A DNA stretch of 64,000 bases from Dysidea avara (lineage: Eukaryota; Porifera; Demospongiae; Dictyoceratida; Dysideidae). Location of the stretch: the NCBI RefSeq assembly GCF_963678975.1, contig NC_089280.1, forward strand, positions 17,334,780 to 17,398,779. The letters run 5' to 3'. The position numbers and the translations under genes were made by a program. The first letter of the stretch is position 1, and each line of letters begins with the position of its first letter. Shown here one piece after another: positions 10,493 through 21,425 of this stretch. Below the pieces are notes generated by a model. That model saw nothing but the letters and a program-made list of their open reading frames with translations. It was not told the origin of the DNA and ran no database searches.

Positions 10493-10595
10493 TGTTAGGA
10501 GATTGATTATATCTGTATTACAAATATGCACTTGTAATATCATGCATTTGTACGCATGCGCATGGGATTGCAATTAATTGATTGATACTGAAACA
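10493..10595 (+). repeat. 3' LTR of the gypsy element, 103 bp
   Basis: It starts TGTTAGGAGATTG and ends GATACTGAAACA, bounded on the right by the TCTAT target duplication at 10596-10600. Positions 47-103 recur at 6134-6190; positions 1-46 recur inverted at 5548-5593. Confidence 0.9.
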
Positions 10596-10950
10596 TCTAT
10601 CACGTGAGTAATCTAGGCTAAATATAGAAGTGTGTCTCTAATATTTTCATTTGGTGAATTCACGAGCGAGTTGAATGTTGTGTGTGCGCGTTCACTAGCA
10701 ACCCCCTGGTGATACCGCTGAGTAGCGCACATAATTTATAGTCATTTGCGTGTCAGTTTATTACTGGTAAGCTTGTGACGGAGGTTTTTTTAAAAAAAAA
10801 TGAGAAAAAACCACTACGGTGATGGGGGGGCAAATGCCTCCCCTTGCCCCCCCTTGGCTACGCCTCTGGCCAGCAGAAGGCCAACTATGGGTACACACCT
10901 GGTTAAAAATAATCACTATTTTGCATCATATATAACACACTTCACCACAG

Positions 10951-11171
10951 AGACAACTTTCCAAAGGACAAAGAAGAGTACAGTAATGATGATAACAATG
11001 ATAGTCACAAATGTGATGATAGTACTGGACAACAATCAGTGAAGTGTGACTGTTTATTAGATGATGAAGAAAGTGATGATACCCAGAGCAGTTCTAGTGA
11101 GAAACATGTTGAAGAAAACCAAGCTAAAGGCTATGAAGATATGGTGGTAGAAGATAATCAAGGAAGTGAAA
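10951..11171 (+). CDS. Copy 1, exon D: acidic Ser/Asn-rich exon
   Basis: The 221-nt exon follows a TTCACCACAG acceptor and ends at a GTAAAT donor. Entered in phase 2 from exon C and left in phase 1, it reads DNFPKDKEEYSNDDNNDSHK and continues with Asp, Glu, Ser and Asn-rich sequence ending near EDMVVEDNQ. An acidic Ser-rich stretch after the zipper is also found in vertebrate Mad/Mxd proteins (family knowledge), though no direct homology can be claimed. It is closely similar to exon D of copy 4 (59655-59872) and more diverged from copies 2 and 3. It starts about 80 bp after the right end of the hAT-like element. Confidence 0.75.
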
Positions 11172-12763
11172 GTAAATGTTTATAATGTCAAGACACATGG
11201 TAGTGTGTCATGCAGCCAAAAAGCTGGCTTGCCACACCGTAGGTATATTGATAGGAAGAAATAACACAATTTTCATGCATACATAGTGCTTTCTGTGTTC
11301 CGTTTTCCAAATGGAATAATTTTTATCCTGCAAATGCCCTCCACCTTCAAAGTTCAGCTTAATTTTGTGTTTTTTTCTCTTTGTTTGGGGCCTTGAATAT
11401 AATATGTGATCCGCTGAGTGAAAACCCAGCATTTTCCTTGAACTGCATTAATATGACATTTTTGTTGTCTAGAAGGAAAAACCAATGGGCTGTTAAAGTT
11501 TCAGCTTTATCTGATAAGTGCTTTGAGTTATAGCAATAGACAACAAGAAAAACAAAACAATCAATTTGTACAGTGCATATACGAGAGAAAATTACAGGCA
11601 CTTGTTTAATTGATCATAAGTCTTGAGTGAAACAGGCTACAGAGTTGGAACTTGTGTCATTCCATTCTCCATGAACTGGGGCATTCATGAAGGTATAGTT
11701 TTTGGCCTAAATACAACCATGCCATTAAGAAGGAAGTGCGATAAAGTCATGTTAAACAAACACACAAAACTCACATTTGCTTCATGGTAGAGAAATGAAA
11801 CAACAATATTCTTACTTTCCATGAAGAGGCGAATCCAGTAGTGTATTAGAGACCTCAATTTGTGTCTTCCTTCACGGTTTACTGGAGTGATTAAAACATC
11901 CCAAACTTTTTTGTAACACACGTTTTTTACCCAATGTATTTCAATGGCATTTATCTCAAAAACAGAATTATGCAAACAAGTCAGGTTTTCGGTCAGCGGG
12001 TCACATTTAAGCTTCATGTACTAGGTCTGGTGAAAATCTGATAAATATTCACATAATTATGGACAATTATTTAATTTTTAGGGTAAACTACTTATGGAAA
12101 TAACTTGAAAAATCAGTCTGTATATAGGTTAACAATATAACTCAAACCTTTTGTTGTTAAAAGAAATCGCGGTGACTGCTATAGAGTTACAACCTGATGT
12201 AAAATCACAGCATCAAAACTCTTATAGGACAGTCACCAAGAAGTTTAAAAAGTGCACGAAAAACATTGAAAATTTACCTAAGGTTCAAACCAGGGACCTC
12301 TGCGTCTAATTCCCAAACTCTTCACAAGTTAATCACTATTGTCAACTGTTCAGCTTAACTAAGTTCTACTCAAAGAATAAAAGATTAATAGAAAGGCTAG
12401 AACATTGTTGTATAACATTTTATGTGTGTTGGATTAGAAATTCTCAAAAAAATGTGCACTCTATTAGAGTGTTACAAAAGTATTAACAGATGTGGCCAAA
12501 TTTTACAAAACCAATCCAAATTGTACATCAGGCAAATCAACTAACACCACCAGTGGATACCAGACTATTGGTTTTAAGCCTCAATATTACTCAAATAGGC
12601 TTGAGTGGGTACATTATGCTTTTTGAATGACTCATTATTCTTTCTGGCAATTCTTTTTATTCCCAAATGTCTCCTAGAGTGATTCATGAAACCGAGTAAG
12701 TTATATGCATTTTCTTATGGAGCTGAAAATATAATTACTAGCAATCATAAAACAGCCCTTAAT

Positions 12764-12838
12764 AGATCAAGATACTCTAATAGAGCAGTCACATAATATT
12801 AGGGTGAATGACTGGCTCTATTAGAGTATCTCAATCTT
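12764..12838. repeat. Inverted pair of the TCTATTAGAGTAT motif
   Basis: AGATACTCTAATAGAGCAGTC on one side and GACTGGCTCTATTAGAGTATC on the other form a hairpin with about 25 bp between. It belongs to the dispersed motif described in the findings. Confidence 0.7.
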
Positions 12839-13419
12839 TTGTACCGATTTTATGCTAGCAATGTTTAAGCATGTTCTTTTTTGTAATTTTCTGTGTTACT
12901 GCAAGAAAAGTATGTTAATTCTAACTGAAAGTCATCCTATTATTCCTAATTCTTTTTACCACTGATTATTCCTGAAATTATTCTGGCATAATTTATGCAT
13001 GCCTACAAACACTCGAAGCTGGGTTTAAGAGCTATCTTTTGACAGTGTGGCAAGCTTGAATGGCAATTCCTGGCCTTGCTAAGGACCTAGTTTGATAAGA
13101 TTCAGTTGGCCGAATATTTTCTATGATAATTCTGCAACATAACAGCCACAAAGGAGCCTTGTAACTTTGTGTCTAGACTTCAATCATTGCCTCTGTTTAT
13201 GTTGTTTCCCACCCTTCACCTTCAATGTAAATGCCATGGAGATATAACGTGAAACCAAATGTATGTAATAACAAGTTTTGTTAGTAAAAACAGTAAAATA
13301 AAAATATTATGCCTACCAAGCAAATCAGTTAAGAGATTGAGCTGAAACTTGGTATGTAGATAAATTATCATCATAAAAAGGCTTTTCAGTAGTTCAGAAG
13401 AATTGGATTAAAAACTGTA

Positions 13420-14079
13420 TGTGACCCGGTATGAGAAAACCAGTCTTATCGCCTATGTATGCAGATTCGATTTTTCACCCAGGACACAAAGCTACATGAA
13501 TAAACTATCTAATTCCACAATCAAAATCAGTTAGACTTCAGTGGTCTGGTTTTGCTGGCTGCTTTTCCCAAGCCCAGTGGCGATCCGTACATGCGGTGTG
13601 GGACCTTAATGGAGCTCTGGTCAGCCTGGGGATGACTATATGTGGCTGTACAGCTCTATGGTGTTGAATAAGTACCTCTGCTATGCATTTTCTTCCATTT
13701 TAGCCAATTTTGAGACCTGAATGGCCCAAAACTTGGCCTAATTCATCCCTACACCTTCCTTTTCAATTTTTGAACACCATCTTGCCTGCCTTCCAGGCGC
13801 CCCCCCCCCCCCCCCCTCCCCCCCACCTCCTACCCCTTTTGCAGCTTGCCTGATACAATCAACCTTGATTTTAAAACTATCTAAAATGATGGGAAACTTA
13901 GTTGTTGGCTACTTGCACAGTGGATACTTTGGGAGGTAAGGAATTGGTGTAAAACGTGTGAAAATTTGGTACATGTAACTTCAACCATTGGCGAGCTACA
14001 ACACACTAAATACTTAAAACTGACATTTCTCGATACTTTTAAATAGGCGATAAGACTGGTTTTCCCAGACTGGGTCACA
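13420..14079. mobile_element. Nonautonomous DNA transposon, 37-bp TIRs, TA duplication
   Basis: The 660-bp element begins TGTGACCCGGTATGAGAAAA and ends with an inverted copy, with the TIRs sharing ACCAGTCTTATCGCCTAT exactly, and is flanked by TA. The TA target suggests a Tc1/mariner-type or another TA-targeting transposase acting in trans. It contains a C-rich run at 13800-13827 and no clear coding sequence. Confidence 0.8.
13800..13827. repeat. Poly-C tract
   Basis: A run of C interrupted by a single T. It lies inside the TA-flanked element at 13420-14079. Confidence 0.9.
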
Positions 14080-14914
14080 TATCAGTTATAATGTGAAAAT
14101 CAACAATGTGTGACCCAGATACTCCAAGTAATGCATTCATCCTATTAGAGCACTCATCAATGTAATAACTCACCCTATTAAAGCATTCAGTAACAAGTTA
14201 CTGTGTAGGACATTTAACTACATAATAATCATTCTGTAGAACATTCAGTTGCTAAACAAGTCACCCTGTAGAATGTTTAGGCTTGTGCCAATTATTCTAA
14301 CATAATTTCAAGCATATTAAGTTAGCAAAAGCATCATGCCAGCGTAATACGACAATTTTCAAGATTACGCATGTACCAAAACAACAGCAAAAGTATGAAC
14401 ACACTACACATTATTGCTACATTTCATATCAAGAAAACATGTAATGTTATTAATTTTATTGTTTCTTGGCTGATTGTTCACACTTTGCAATAGTAAGATC
14501 AAGATACTCTAATAGAGCAGTCACTATAATACAGCAGTCAGGAAATGCTCAAATAAAATACTGCATAATTTTGATTAAATAGGCTTGATTTTTGAGCACT
14601 GCTCAAGCATAATTTTATTGGCTCAAGCCTAAGAATGTTCAGCTAGCACCCTGTACACATGTAGCCTGTAGCTCAACCTGTAAAGAACTAACAAGTCACC
14701 CTATAAGACTGAGCATTTATGTATACTGCACTGTACGATAATGCAAAATTAATATATTTAATTATAAGCAACAAAATAATTCAAATAGAAAAATATTTAG
14801 CTTATCTCTTATTGCTGTAGTAAAGGAAAAGACAAGTAAAAATAGCAAATTATTAATAAAATAAAGCTGGCTTTGAAGCTTGCAAATTGCAATTACAAAA
14901 AAAGGTGATATCTA

Positions 14915-15995
14915 TACCATAACAGCCAAGCTGTGAAAATAGGGTGGGGCCCCAAAAATTCCAGGATGATGAAGTTGTGAAATCAAAGTTGGCAGCCAAG
15001 AAATGGCTGCAACGATATAAATGTCAATAAGTTTTAATAATGACAGCACATCCACCACATCACCAGGGGTGTAGCCAGGAAATTTTGGAAGGGAGTTCGA
15101 ATTTGGATATGAAATATCTGGGAAATTCCCCCTACAGCGAGTTTCTAGACGAAAATTATGCATACACAAAATCTGTCCTTAGGCAGTAATATTATATTAG
15201 CTGAGTATGTGCATCTATCTAGCTGAAACCTACACTGCTGTTTATGCAGCTTATGAACACTATAATCCTATTGTATTATTAATAAAACTAGCTAATCTTT
15301 GCTTATGGATAGCATACTGATTCCCAACTTTAATCTTTTAGCACACCACCCTTCTCTGGGATCCACTCCTGAGCTTTTGCTGACAAAGCGTTATTCCAAG
15401 TACAAACTTTAACATCATTTTTGGCTCTTCTCTCAACTCACCACTAAATTGGCTTGTACTCCAATACATTTGAAATATCACATGCTTGCCTCATGGCACT
15501 AAACAGACATTCACAGTGTAAATATATCATATCCAATACTTTGTACTAACCTAACACATGTATATCACGATTACTGCAGCTGCTGCCCTTCAACTCTTCT
15601 CCACCATTTTCACAATCAGATCTCTGCCGTTTCCACCAAGTATCATGTGCACAATTGCTCATGTGATACACTCTACCGGTATAGAATCGCTTCGCTTCAT
15701 CGTTAATGATTCACCTTTAGTACAATTTGATTCTCAGGAAGCCGTGACAGCATACGTATATCTACTGGAGAGTTCCAAGGCTGAACGTTTAATGCGATTC
15801 TTAATTTAGAATTTTTTTTACCACTGAAAAGGGGGGTTTACCCGAACCATCTGAACCCCCTCTGCCTATGCCCCTGATCACAATTAAAACTGACTGACAT
15901 TGGCATCATTGCAGCCATTTCTTAGCTGCAACCTTTGGTTTCACAACTTTTTTGAAGGCTACATCTTGTTTTACAGCTGATAAATGGGAGATCAT
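14915..15995. repeat. Foldback MITE split by a hAT-like element
   Basis: GTTGTGAAATCAAAGTTGGC through AAGAAATGGCTGCAACGAT at 14974-15018 is inverted at about 15895-15950 (ATCATTGCAGCCATTTCTTAG, TTTCACAAC). The arms belong to the family seen at 2902, 34796, 38180 and 38575. The hAT-like element 15064-15876 is inserted between them. Confidence 0.65.
15064..15876. mobile_element. hAT-like nonautonomous element, 5-bp target duplication
   Basis: The ends are CAGGGGTGTAGCCAGG and GCCTATGCCCCTG (inverted), flanked by ATCAC at 15059-15063 and 15877-15881. Five-base duplications occur in some hAT lineages (family knowledge). A short open frame at 15558-15809 lies inside it and resembles nothing I know; I do not consider it a gene. 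Confidence 0.65.
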
Positions 15996-16469
15996 CACCT
16001 GAAATACAAAATCTGTACCATATGGCTAAAGGTTTACACTTTAGTTGATAATCCCCCTTGATTATTGTCTTATACTTGTTACCTTTAATAGAACACACAT
16101 CACCATCTTAATTGAACAATCATAAATTGGTAAAGATTTTGGTTCTCAAACATACTTTTTTTTTTACTGTAACAAATACAATGCACATAACATAATTATG
16201 ATGGCTGAGTACAAAAAAATAATTAAATGTCAGTGAAATGTCTTTGAAATTGGTGTCGAAGGGTGGACCATCCCTCAGTTGTACCTCTCTCCCTTAAAGT
16301 TAACGGAATGGTAATCCAGAGAGAGGGAATTATACTTACATGTAACTTGACTGATGGGGACTCTGTACTGTAATACAATTTCTATAGCTACATATGTGTA
16401 AGCCTAATAAACTTCTGAATATCAATATTGTATTAAATAAATTTTAACACCTTTTTCTTTATCCTGCAG

Positions 16470-16885
16470 AACATCCTGCTACCAATTGTAACCAGTTACC
16501 AATTTTTGAGAATTCATTATTCACTTCTCCACTCTACCGTACAGCTGCGGCACAATTGGCTGCATTGCAGGCTCAGTCCATTCAACTGGCTCAACTACAA
16601 ACATTTACAAACCCCATATGGCTGCCACCATTTGTCTGGCCCAATCTAAACAGTTTATATTCCACTGTTACTGGAAATCAAGTGAATGGAACTAATAGTT
16701 TATATGAAAAACAACACTTGCAGTTATTGAATGGAGTCAATGGACATGTAAGGAAAGAAGTTGGGTCAGAAAGTTACTGTTCAGCTGTTAAATGTAGTGT
16801 TGTGAAAACTACAGGAAATGTTGATCAATCCTGTGTATTACCCAAGTCAAAAGTGGCAACATTTACTGTAGACAATCTTGTATAG
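16470..16885 (+). CDS. Copy 1, exon E: Gln/Leu-rich C-terminal exon
   Basis: The terminal exon starts after a TTTATCCTGCAG acceptor in phase 1 and ends with TAG at 16883, giving 137 residues. It has a Gln/Leu-rich amphipathic stretch (LAALQAQSIQLAQLQTF), then a Pro/Trp-rich core (NPIWLPPFVWPNLNSLY), then a polar tail. I do not recognise this domain. Exon D's phase-1 end joins it without a stop, so the C-D-E part of copy 1 is intact. It is almost identical in DNA sequence to the copy 3 exon at 40877-41242 and clearly related to the minus-strand copy 2 exon (21031-21425). The Gln/Leu helix could be a protein-interaction surface (inference). Confidence 0.75.
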
Positions 16886-17215
16886 ACTATATAATTTTTT
16901 AATACGTGCAGTGTATATGTACATTTTTACTTTGTTAAATGTCATCTAGAGCAATACATGTGAAATAAATCTTTGATGACAAATTAACCTTCATTAAGGG
17001 AAAATTTGAAACACCATCCTATCAACTAGTAGGGTTAACAGTGCCATCAGTCTTAATAGACTGTGGAGTAAACTAGAGATAGTAAATTATTTTGTACATT
17101 GTCTTGTATGCTATTAGGCAGATCTATTGAGCAAAGACTTAGAATTCAATACTGTCGTCAATTCAATAATACAAGTTACACATCATCAGCATAAAGTTTT
17201 GTTTTGAGGTTTCAT

Positions 17216-18327
17216 TTAAAACAAAAAAATAGCAGAGAGGCAACCACGAGACGAGCGATCTTTACGATAGATAGTGCAATTAGGAGGGAAAATTTCATTA
17301 TTATAGATATGGTCAGAAAGCCAGGTTTCCGTTATTCCGTAGATTTTGTAATTTGAAGTAAGTGTAAAACTATTAAAGTTCTTCAACTTGTTGACAAGAC
17401 TTCTAGAATTCCACAAGTACACTGGAATTGGGTCTGGTTTTACTAAACGTGAGTTAGGTTCATTGATACTTTGGTTAAACTCAGTGGTATCAGGAAATCT
17501 GATTACCCGCATCGATTGACATAGCTCATGAGGAGGTTTGAGCAAGTGGGGAAGTTTGGGCAAGATTTGGTGTACTTGTGTTCACATCACTTGTGTTGGA
17601 TCTTCTTAGTTGTCTTCGTACAATTGAGCCATTCTTTATGATCAAGTTTGTTTCACCTTGTTGTCTACGCTGCTTTAATTCATCTACTAGTTTTTTGTGC
17701 TTGGCTCTTTCAAACTTTGTTATGTCAGGGGCGATAAATACTTTCTTGTAATTGTCATGGAAGCGAAGGCAGGGAGCATCAGATAGAACTGTCAATTTGG
17801 AATCTTCTGAAGTGAAGCGTACCAGCAGAGGTCTCACTCTAGTGCTGTCTTTGCAGCCAATACGGAAGATTTTCTGGATATTGAGGTCAACTTTAACAAT
17901 ACATTTGCACAGGTCAGCAAAATTCTGTTCTTCTGAAGATTGTTCGGGTGCTTCTGGGAGATTATAAACTATAATGTTGTTTTTTTTTGCATTCACGTTC
18001 AGAAAGCTCATCTGCAATAGATGAGGCAGTTGCTGCTGTTGAAACTTCTGGTGGTTTTATAATTTTCTGAGTTTCAGATTGAGTGCTTAATAGATCACTG
18101 AAATGGTTCTCCAAGGCTAAGTTGGCCTGGGAAAGAGCTTCATTTTGAGTACCAAGTTTGGAGACGGAGTTCTCTAGGACATTGTGATTATCAATGAAGG
18201 TTTGGAAGTTGTGGTGGTCAACATTTTCAGTTGGAGGATTATTTGCCACTGAGGTTAACTGGCTTAGACGGTCATAACATTGGTTTGAATTGTAGCAGTA
18301 AACTATGTTTGGCATTGAGGCAGACAA
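17216..18327 (-). pseudogene. CR1-like LINE: ORF1 and start of ORF2, 3' part missing
   Basis: Reading leftward, 18327 to about 17962 encodes an Asn/Ser-rich coiled-coil-like ORF1 N-terminus, and 18017 to 17526 continues in another frame with NNIIVYNLPEAPEQSSEEQN and RVRPLLVRFTSEDS, typical of the ORF1 RNA-binding domain of LINEs. The frame changes at a run of 9 to 10 A (T on the plus strand, near 17981), consistent with a one-base slip. From 17563 ORF2 begins with an AP-endonuclease start (VYLWNSRSLVNKLKNF, ITETWLSDHI) and stops at about 17216. RT is absent here. Loss of the 3' end with retention of the 5' end is opposite to normal LINE truncation. Confidence 0.75.
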
Positions 18328-18329
18328 TT

Positions 18330-19250
18330 TATTGAACAGTTTGTAAGTATCATTTGATACCCCTTCACATGATGCATGTACCCAACTGTAACAAACTTCA
18401 CATTGGAATGATGTTTATACCTTTCTTAGAACAAAGTTTATTGCAATGCTTACATATTTCACCTGGCAGCTTCTGTACCTAGGACTAAGGACAGTATCCT
18501 GTAACACCAGATGCTACTGCAGTTAAACTACTCTGTTGACTCGGTCAATCTCTATACACAGATTGTAAAGTGATATATAAGTTGGCTTTGTTTCCACCAA
18601 CTTAGTTCATTTTGTTGCACTCTACTGTCATGTGAGTCAAGGTCCTCATTTCATCTCTAATTATTCCTTTATAGTAAGTTACTGTGGTCCTTTTCTAACT
18701 AGACAGTTTTACACTGTAGCTAGATTGTCTAAACTATGTCACAAGATTTCCACTAACAAGATGTTTGTTAATTCTTATTTTATACGATCAGACCATGGAA
18801 TGCTTTACTGATAACTGAGTATATACAATTAAGAGGCGGATCCAGGATTTTAGAAGTGGGTTTCCAGTCGTAGTAGGACTCAGATGACATGGTTTTAATT
18901 TTACAATGCTTGAAATTTAATGTAAGTTACTGTTTAAAACCTACTTCTGAGAGTTTCTGATCTACCGATGCTCACTAGCATTTAATATGTCATGTTTTCA
19001 CCATTAGTTATGTAGTTAGCTATGATAGATTGGTCTACTGAATCTTTGTGATTAGCTTTAAGTATTTAGCTAGCTTTATAACTGGTCATGATCAACTCTT
19101 TGCTTCTTCATAGGTACTTGGCATTTCTGCTTCATTATCAATATTACCATCACCTTCTACTGTATATATCCTCTTGTTTGCACTGTAGTCTTGGAAGGTT
19201 CACTGCTGTCAATAACAGGAGTGGCCATGGAGAACAGTACTCTAGCTAAG
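18330..19250. other. No gene seen
   Basis: AT-rich DNA between the LINE and the poly-G tract. I see no exon of the bHLHZip family. A GGCGGATCCAGGATTTT sequence near 18836 resembles the end of a hAT-like repeat. Confidence 0.5.
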
Positions 19251-19252
19251 TT

Positions 19253-19274
19253 GGGGGGGGGGGGGGGGGGGGGG
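19253..19274. repeat. Poly-G tract, 22 bp
   Basis: An uninterrupted run of G. Its length is likely to be unstable and error-prone in sequencing. Confidence 0.9.
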
Positions 19275-21030
19275 CAAAGTCATACAAGGTGGTTAACATT
19301 CAGGAAGTATCTAAGAATCATTAACTGCACTTTAGTGCGCAAATCACAATATTAGGGCATATATGCCTCACTGGAAAATTTTGAAGGTTCAGATTGAATT
19401 TGAGAACAATTTCAGTGGTGCATGCGTACATGAATACAGTATTCCTCAATGACTGTCATATAAATACTGTACAAGTAGATGAAAGGCCTTTGAACTACAC
19501 ACATAGATACATCTATAATAGCAGATAGGTTTGGATAAATTGCATCCTAAAAAAACTAATTGTGGAACTAGCATATTGTTTAATGTTTCAACTGAATGTT
19601 CTATTAGAGTATATGACTGTTCTATTAGAGTATCTCGATCTTGTGCTCTCAAAAATACTTGTGAGCCTTGAGTTTTACTGCAAGAATAGTGAAAGTATCA
19701 TTTAGCAGATGAGCATTTGTGAGTATGATTCGTGTGTTATGTCCTATGGGTTTATAGTTGTAGTTAAGGAAGAATCAGTGTAATACTATAGTTACCTAAG
19801 GGCTGGACAGCTGTTCTGAAGCAAGCCCAGCCCCAAAGGGGCTTCTGGAAACCCCAGAAACCCCCCTTAAGCTACCCCTGGTTGGTACATGGAATTCTGA
19901 GTTAGTGCACAGAATTCTGTGTTAACATTTACGTGTATCTTATTGCTATAAATTGTTATGTAGTGAACATAGTGGTCAAACAGCTTTCACAGTACTGCAT
20001 AATATAGTCCTGGGTTACCAAATGTATGGGTGGGTGGATATTGAGATGCTTCGGTATATGCTTGTCTTTCAGCATGATGGCTTGCTCTTCTAGTGAAGAA
20101 CACTACTCCAACTCTAATAACTTCACCAGCATAATGTATTGGGTGTACATGCATGCTGCTAATAAATATAACACAGGATCATCTATGAAACACATCAGCC
20201 TTGGAGTAACTTTTAACATCCAGGTTGTCTTTTCTTGTCTTCAGGTGCACAGCTAACTCCGTAAAACTTAATCACTTATGATTGTAATTTATGATCAGTT
20301 TATTCCACTCTCTTGTACAGCCAAGTTGTGAATTTACAATATTCACCATATATTTGTCACCCATAATCAGTCCATTATTGATGGGATGAGAATTAGCAAA
20401 TTCCAGAGTAGTATCATAGTCTGTATCCATACATATACTGTGACTCAAGTTATTTGCTTACAGACTACCAATTTTATTATATTTATTAAGATTTTACAGC
20501 ACACAAGTGATGAAAGTCTGTAAGACCCGGTCCTACAGCAAGTAAGAGAATTGAAGAAGCATATAATTATACAAGTATTACATACTATTGGATTCAAGCA
20601 AGAGCAATTACTGCCTGTCAAAACATAGTCTAGCTATATATCAATTCCAAAAAGGTATGTTCGTCAGTGCTTCGGTCTGATACCAACAATTATCATGTTT
20701 TAACCAAGCATTGGGGCTTGTAAACACATGGCACAGTAACATTTCAAGGAGTGGACATACTGTACACTACTACATTGCACAGAGTAAATATTCAATACAA
20801 ACCACATGCACGTATTGCTCAATAAATGCTTTCATGAGTAGTTACTGTACTTTATGTCAGTGAATCACATGACCAAGTAAATACAAACATACTATGAAAA
20901 TAAAAAGAAAACATGTGACAATAAAATAGGTTGTTTATACATACATGTTCAAATAAAACTATAACTATAGGTCTATATGTATAACAAAAGACACTGTAGC
21001 CATATTGCCATATCAACAATCTACGCATTC

Positions 21031-21425
21031 CTATTCATAGTAATAGTTGCTGTTGGGTGATGTGCAAGACTGGATTCTCTTCTTGTTGTCAACATTTCCT
21101 ATTGTTTTAATAACACTACATTTAACTGCTGTAGAGTAACTTCCTGACCCTACTTCATGTCCATTGACTACCTGTAAGTGTTGTTTTTCATATAAACTAT
21201 TAGCTCCATTCACTTGATTTCCAGTAACAGTGGAATATAAACTGTTTAGATTGGGCCAGACAAATGGTGGCAGCCATATGGGGTTTGTAAATGTTTGTAG
21301 CTGAGCCAGTTGAATGGACTGAGCCTGCAATGCTGCCAAATGTTCTACCATTGTGAAACAGAGTGGAGAAGTGTTTAATAGATTTGTAGAAGTCAGTAAC
21401 TGGTTAGAATTAGTAGCAAGATGTT
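21031..21425 (-). CDS. Copy 2, exon E: Gln/Leu-rich C-terminal exon
   Basis: The last exon of copy 2 starts after a TCTTTTCCAACAG acceptor (phase 1) and ends at a stop at 21031-21033. It encodes 130 residues after the shared codon, with the same order as copy 1: LAALQAQSIQLAQLQTF, then NPIWLPPFVWPNLNSLY. The tail differs (loss of several residues around VVNGHEVGSG and a Lys-rich NVDNKKRIQSC). The Pro/Trp core is unchanged between copies while the tail drifts, pointing to selection on the core (inference). Confidence 0.75.

Larger units (their letters stand above)
6134..10595 (+). mobile_element. Ty3/gypsy LTR retrotransposon, decayed
   Basis: An LTR retrotransposon with gag, protease, reverse transcriptase, RNase H and integrase in gypsy order. 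The 3' LTR (10493-10595) is 103 bp, TGTTAGG...GAAACA. The 5' LTR is split by the inversion: its last 57 bp are 6134-6190 and its first 46 bp are inverted at 5548-5593. A TCTAT target duplication is at 10596-10600 and, inverted, at 5594-5598. The coding part is damaged (gag knuckle, a frame change after protease, and a stop late in integrase), so it is not autonomous now, but the long intact RT-integrase frame suggests fairly recent insertion. LTRs of 103 bp are unusually short for this group. Confidence 0.9.
5420..10868. mobile_element. hAT-like nonautonomous element, interrupted by a Ty3/gypsy element
   Basis: The ends are CAGGGGCGTAGCTAGCC and GGCTACGCCTCTG (inverted), flanked by a perfect 8-bp target duplication GCCAGCAG at 5412-5419 and 10869-10876. 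An 8-bp duplication with CAGGGG-like ends is typical of hAT transposons (family knowledge). The element's own DNA is at 5420-5547, 5599-6133 (inverted) and 10596-10868. It matches the uninterrupted relative at 51653-52632 in the same order apart from the inversion. The remainder is retrotransposon. It lies in the C-D intron of copy 1. Confidence 0.85.

Noticed and set aside
15558..15809. 83-codon ORF
   Set aside because: It lies wholly within the hAT-like element 15064-15876 and shows no domain or second copy.
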